A DNA stretch of 64,000 nucleotides from Euborellia annulipes (lineage: Eukaryota; Arthropoda; Insecta; Dermaptera; Anisolabididae), in contig JAKCPI010002939.1 of the NCBI GenBank assembly GCA_023213315.1, positions 1 through 64,000 on the forward strand. The letters run 5' to 3'. Each line of letters starts with the position of its first letter. Within the stretch, counting starts at the first letter, position 1. Below, piece by piece: positions 63,346 to 64,000 of this stretch. Made by a program: the position numbers and the translations under genes. Below the pieces are notes generated by a model that was given only the letters and a program-made list of their open reading frames with translations, searched no databases and was not told the DNA's origin.

Positions 63346-63501
63346 TGAGAAGGACGTAGATAAATAAAAATCTGGAGATGATATTCAGGCCAATTTATTC
63401 GAATTTTCTCCTCCCTGTATACGTCAAGACGTAGGAGAAAATCCGAATAAATTGGCTTGAATATAATCTCCAGATTTTTATTTATCTACATCCTTCTCAA
63501 T
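63346..63501. repeat. 70-bp inverted repeat
   Basis: 63346-63418 and 63430-63501 are inverted copies (GAGAAGGA-GTAGATAAATAAAAATCTGGAGAT-ATATTCA). The central loop is about 11 bp. No hammerhead core. A fold-back element relic. Confidence 0.65.
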
Positions 63502-63925
63502 TGTAATAAAAATAAATGACCGAATGGAAATATTTCAACGACAAACATACCATGTATGCATATAAATAAATGTATTGTGGTGTACATGTGATGTTAATTC
63601 TCGAATTCTCTGAGAGCGAGAGTGAATTTTGTTTATTTAGAAAAGCTATTTGGTTGGGATTCCTTGGTGACCCAAAAAGGGCTCAAAGGTCTCATTAGAA
63701 GCGCAGCAATTCAGGAGCGCAGTTGCCGGATGAGATTAACTCCGATCAGCCATTCATCATCTGCGCTTGCCTTTGTATGCATGAGATGCAAATGTTCAAG
63801 CTGATATGGCCATCTATTCTATTCTATTGGGATTGTATTAGTTAATACCCTTTCATTTTATACAAACAAAGGCATATGATTTTCTTTTACGCCATGGCAG
63901 GAATGTTAAAGTACCTTAAATATAT
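63502..63925. other. No gene identified
   Basis: 63640-63830 is less AT-biased; the plus-strand frame 63622-63804 matches nothing I recognise. Confidence 0.3.
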
Positions 63926-63926
63926 T

Positions 63927-64000
63927 ACTTTCTCTTACCGATATATGTAATATATAGTAAGAATGTATTGCGATCATGTCAAGATTTTGAGATTTTGATG
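63927..64000 (-). mobile_element. Family A copy cut by the window edge
   Basis: TTACTTTCTCTTACC, GATATATGTAATATATAG and TTTTGAGATTTTGATG: the microsatellite-side end of A, continuing past the window. Confidence 0.75.

Overview
The window looks like repeat-dense, gene-poor nuclear DNA from an invertebrate animal. It is strongly AT-rich, with long poly(A)/poly(T) and microsatellite tracts. It holds tRNA-derived SINEs, mariner, hAT, TTAA and Transib-like DNA transposons, and Penelope-type short elements carrying hammerhead ribozymes. I cannot name the species. I found no host protein-coding gene, rRNA or credible functional tRNA gene. Almost every open frame is short and lies inside a repeat. 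The only convincing coding traces are two broken mariner transposase C-termini and a probable C-terminal piece of a non-LTR retrotransposon protein.

Repeat families, with labels used throughout. A: about 690 bp non-coding element with a 90-bp terminal hairpin, a second hairpin at the other end and a microsatellite; some 20 full or partial copies. C: element with a GC-rich, hairpin-forming head and a tail ending in GACAGACAG...TATATATAG. E: about 390 bp MITE with TTAA target sites. F: 200-bp repeat. G: 240-bp GC-richer repeat with a GAA-type tail. SINE1, SINE2 and SINE3: three tRNA-headed families. HHR elements: short Penelope-like units with a hammerhead core (CUGANGA - stem II - GAAA), usually present as inverted duplications and often flanked by 12-15 bp target-site duplications.

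Layout. 0-5 kb: a TA-MITE, then A and C copies each split by an HHR element. 5-15 kb: A, SINE and HHR copies, a LINE remnant and unassigned AT-rich DNA. 15.5-18.3 kb: a four-level nest (C, then hAT, then SINE1, then a 1,785-bp element with perfect CACAGTG termini and a GC-rich 5-bp duplication). 20-27 kb: an AATATTGC-rich element, E, and a second nest in which an A copy is broken by a MITE, a SINE and two HHR elements. 29-38.5 kb: HHR, E, A and two mariner fossils. 40-50 kb: SINEs, G repeats and decayed HHR units. 51-60.7 kb: best-preserved A copies, a 1.5-kb TA element with eight copies of a 15/16-bp motif, and two hAT MITEs. 60.7 kb to the end: C and A fragments and unassigned DNA.

The strongest biological signal is the ribozyme set. 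Several units have intact hammerhead cores but no ordinary stem III. The residues between GAA and the cleavage-site base are instead a short self-complementary word that differs between families (ACGU, AUAU, AUCGAU; AUACGUAU in a decayed copy). That fits hammerheads that cleave as dimers, a class known from Penelope-like retroelements. The second signal is the Transib-like element with termini resembling RAG recombination signals. Coordinates of diverged repeats are approximate; no search or folding program was run.
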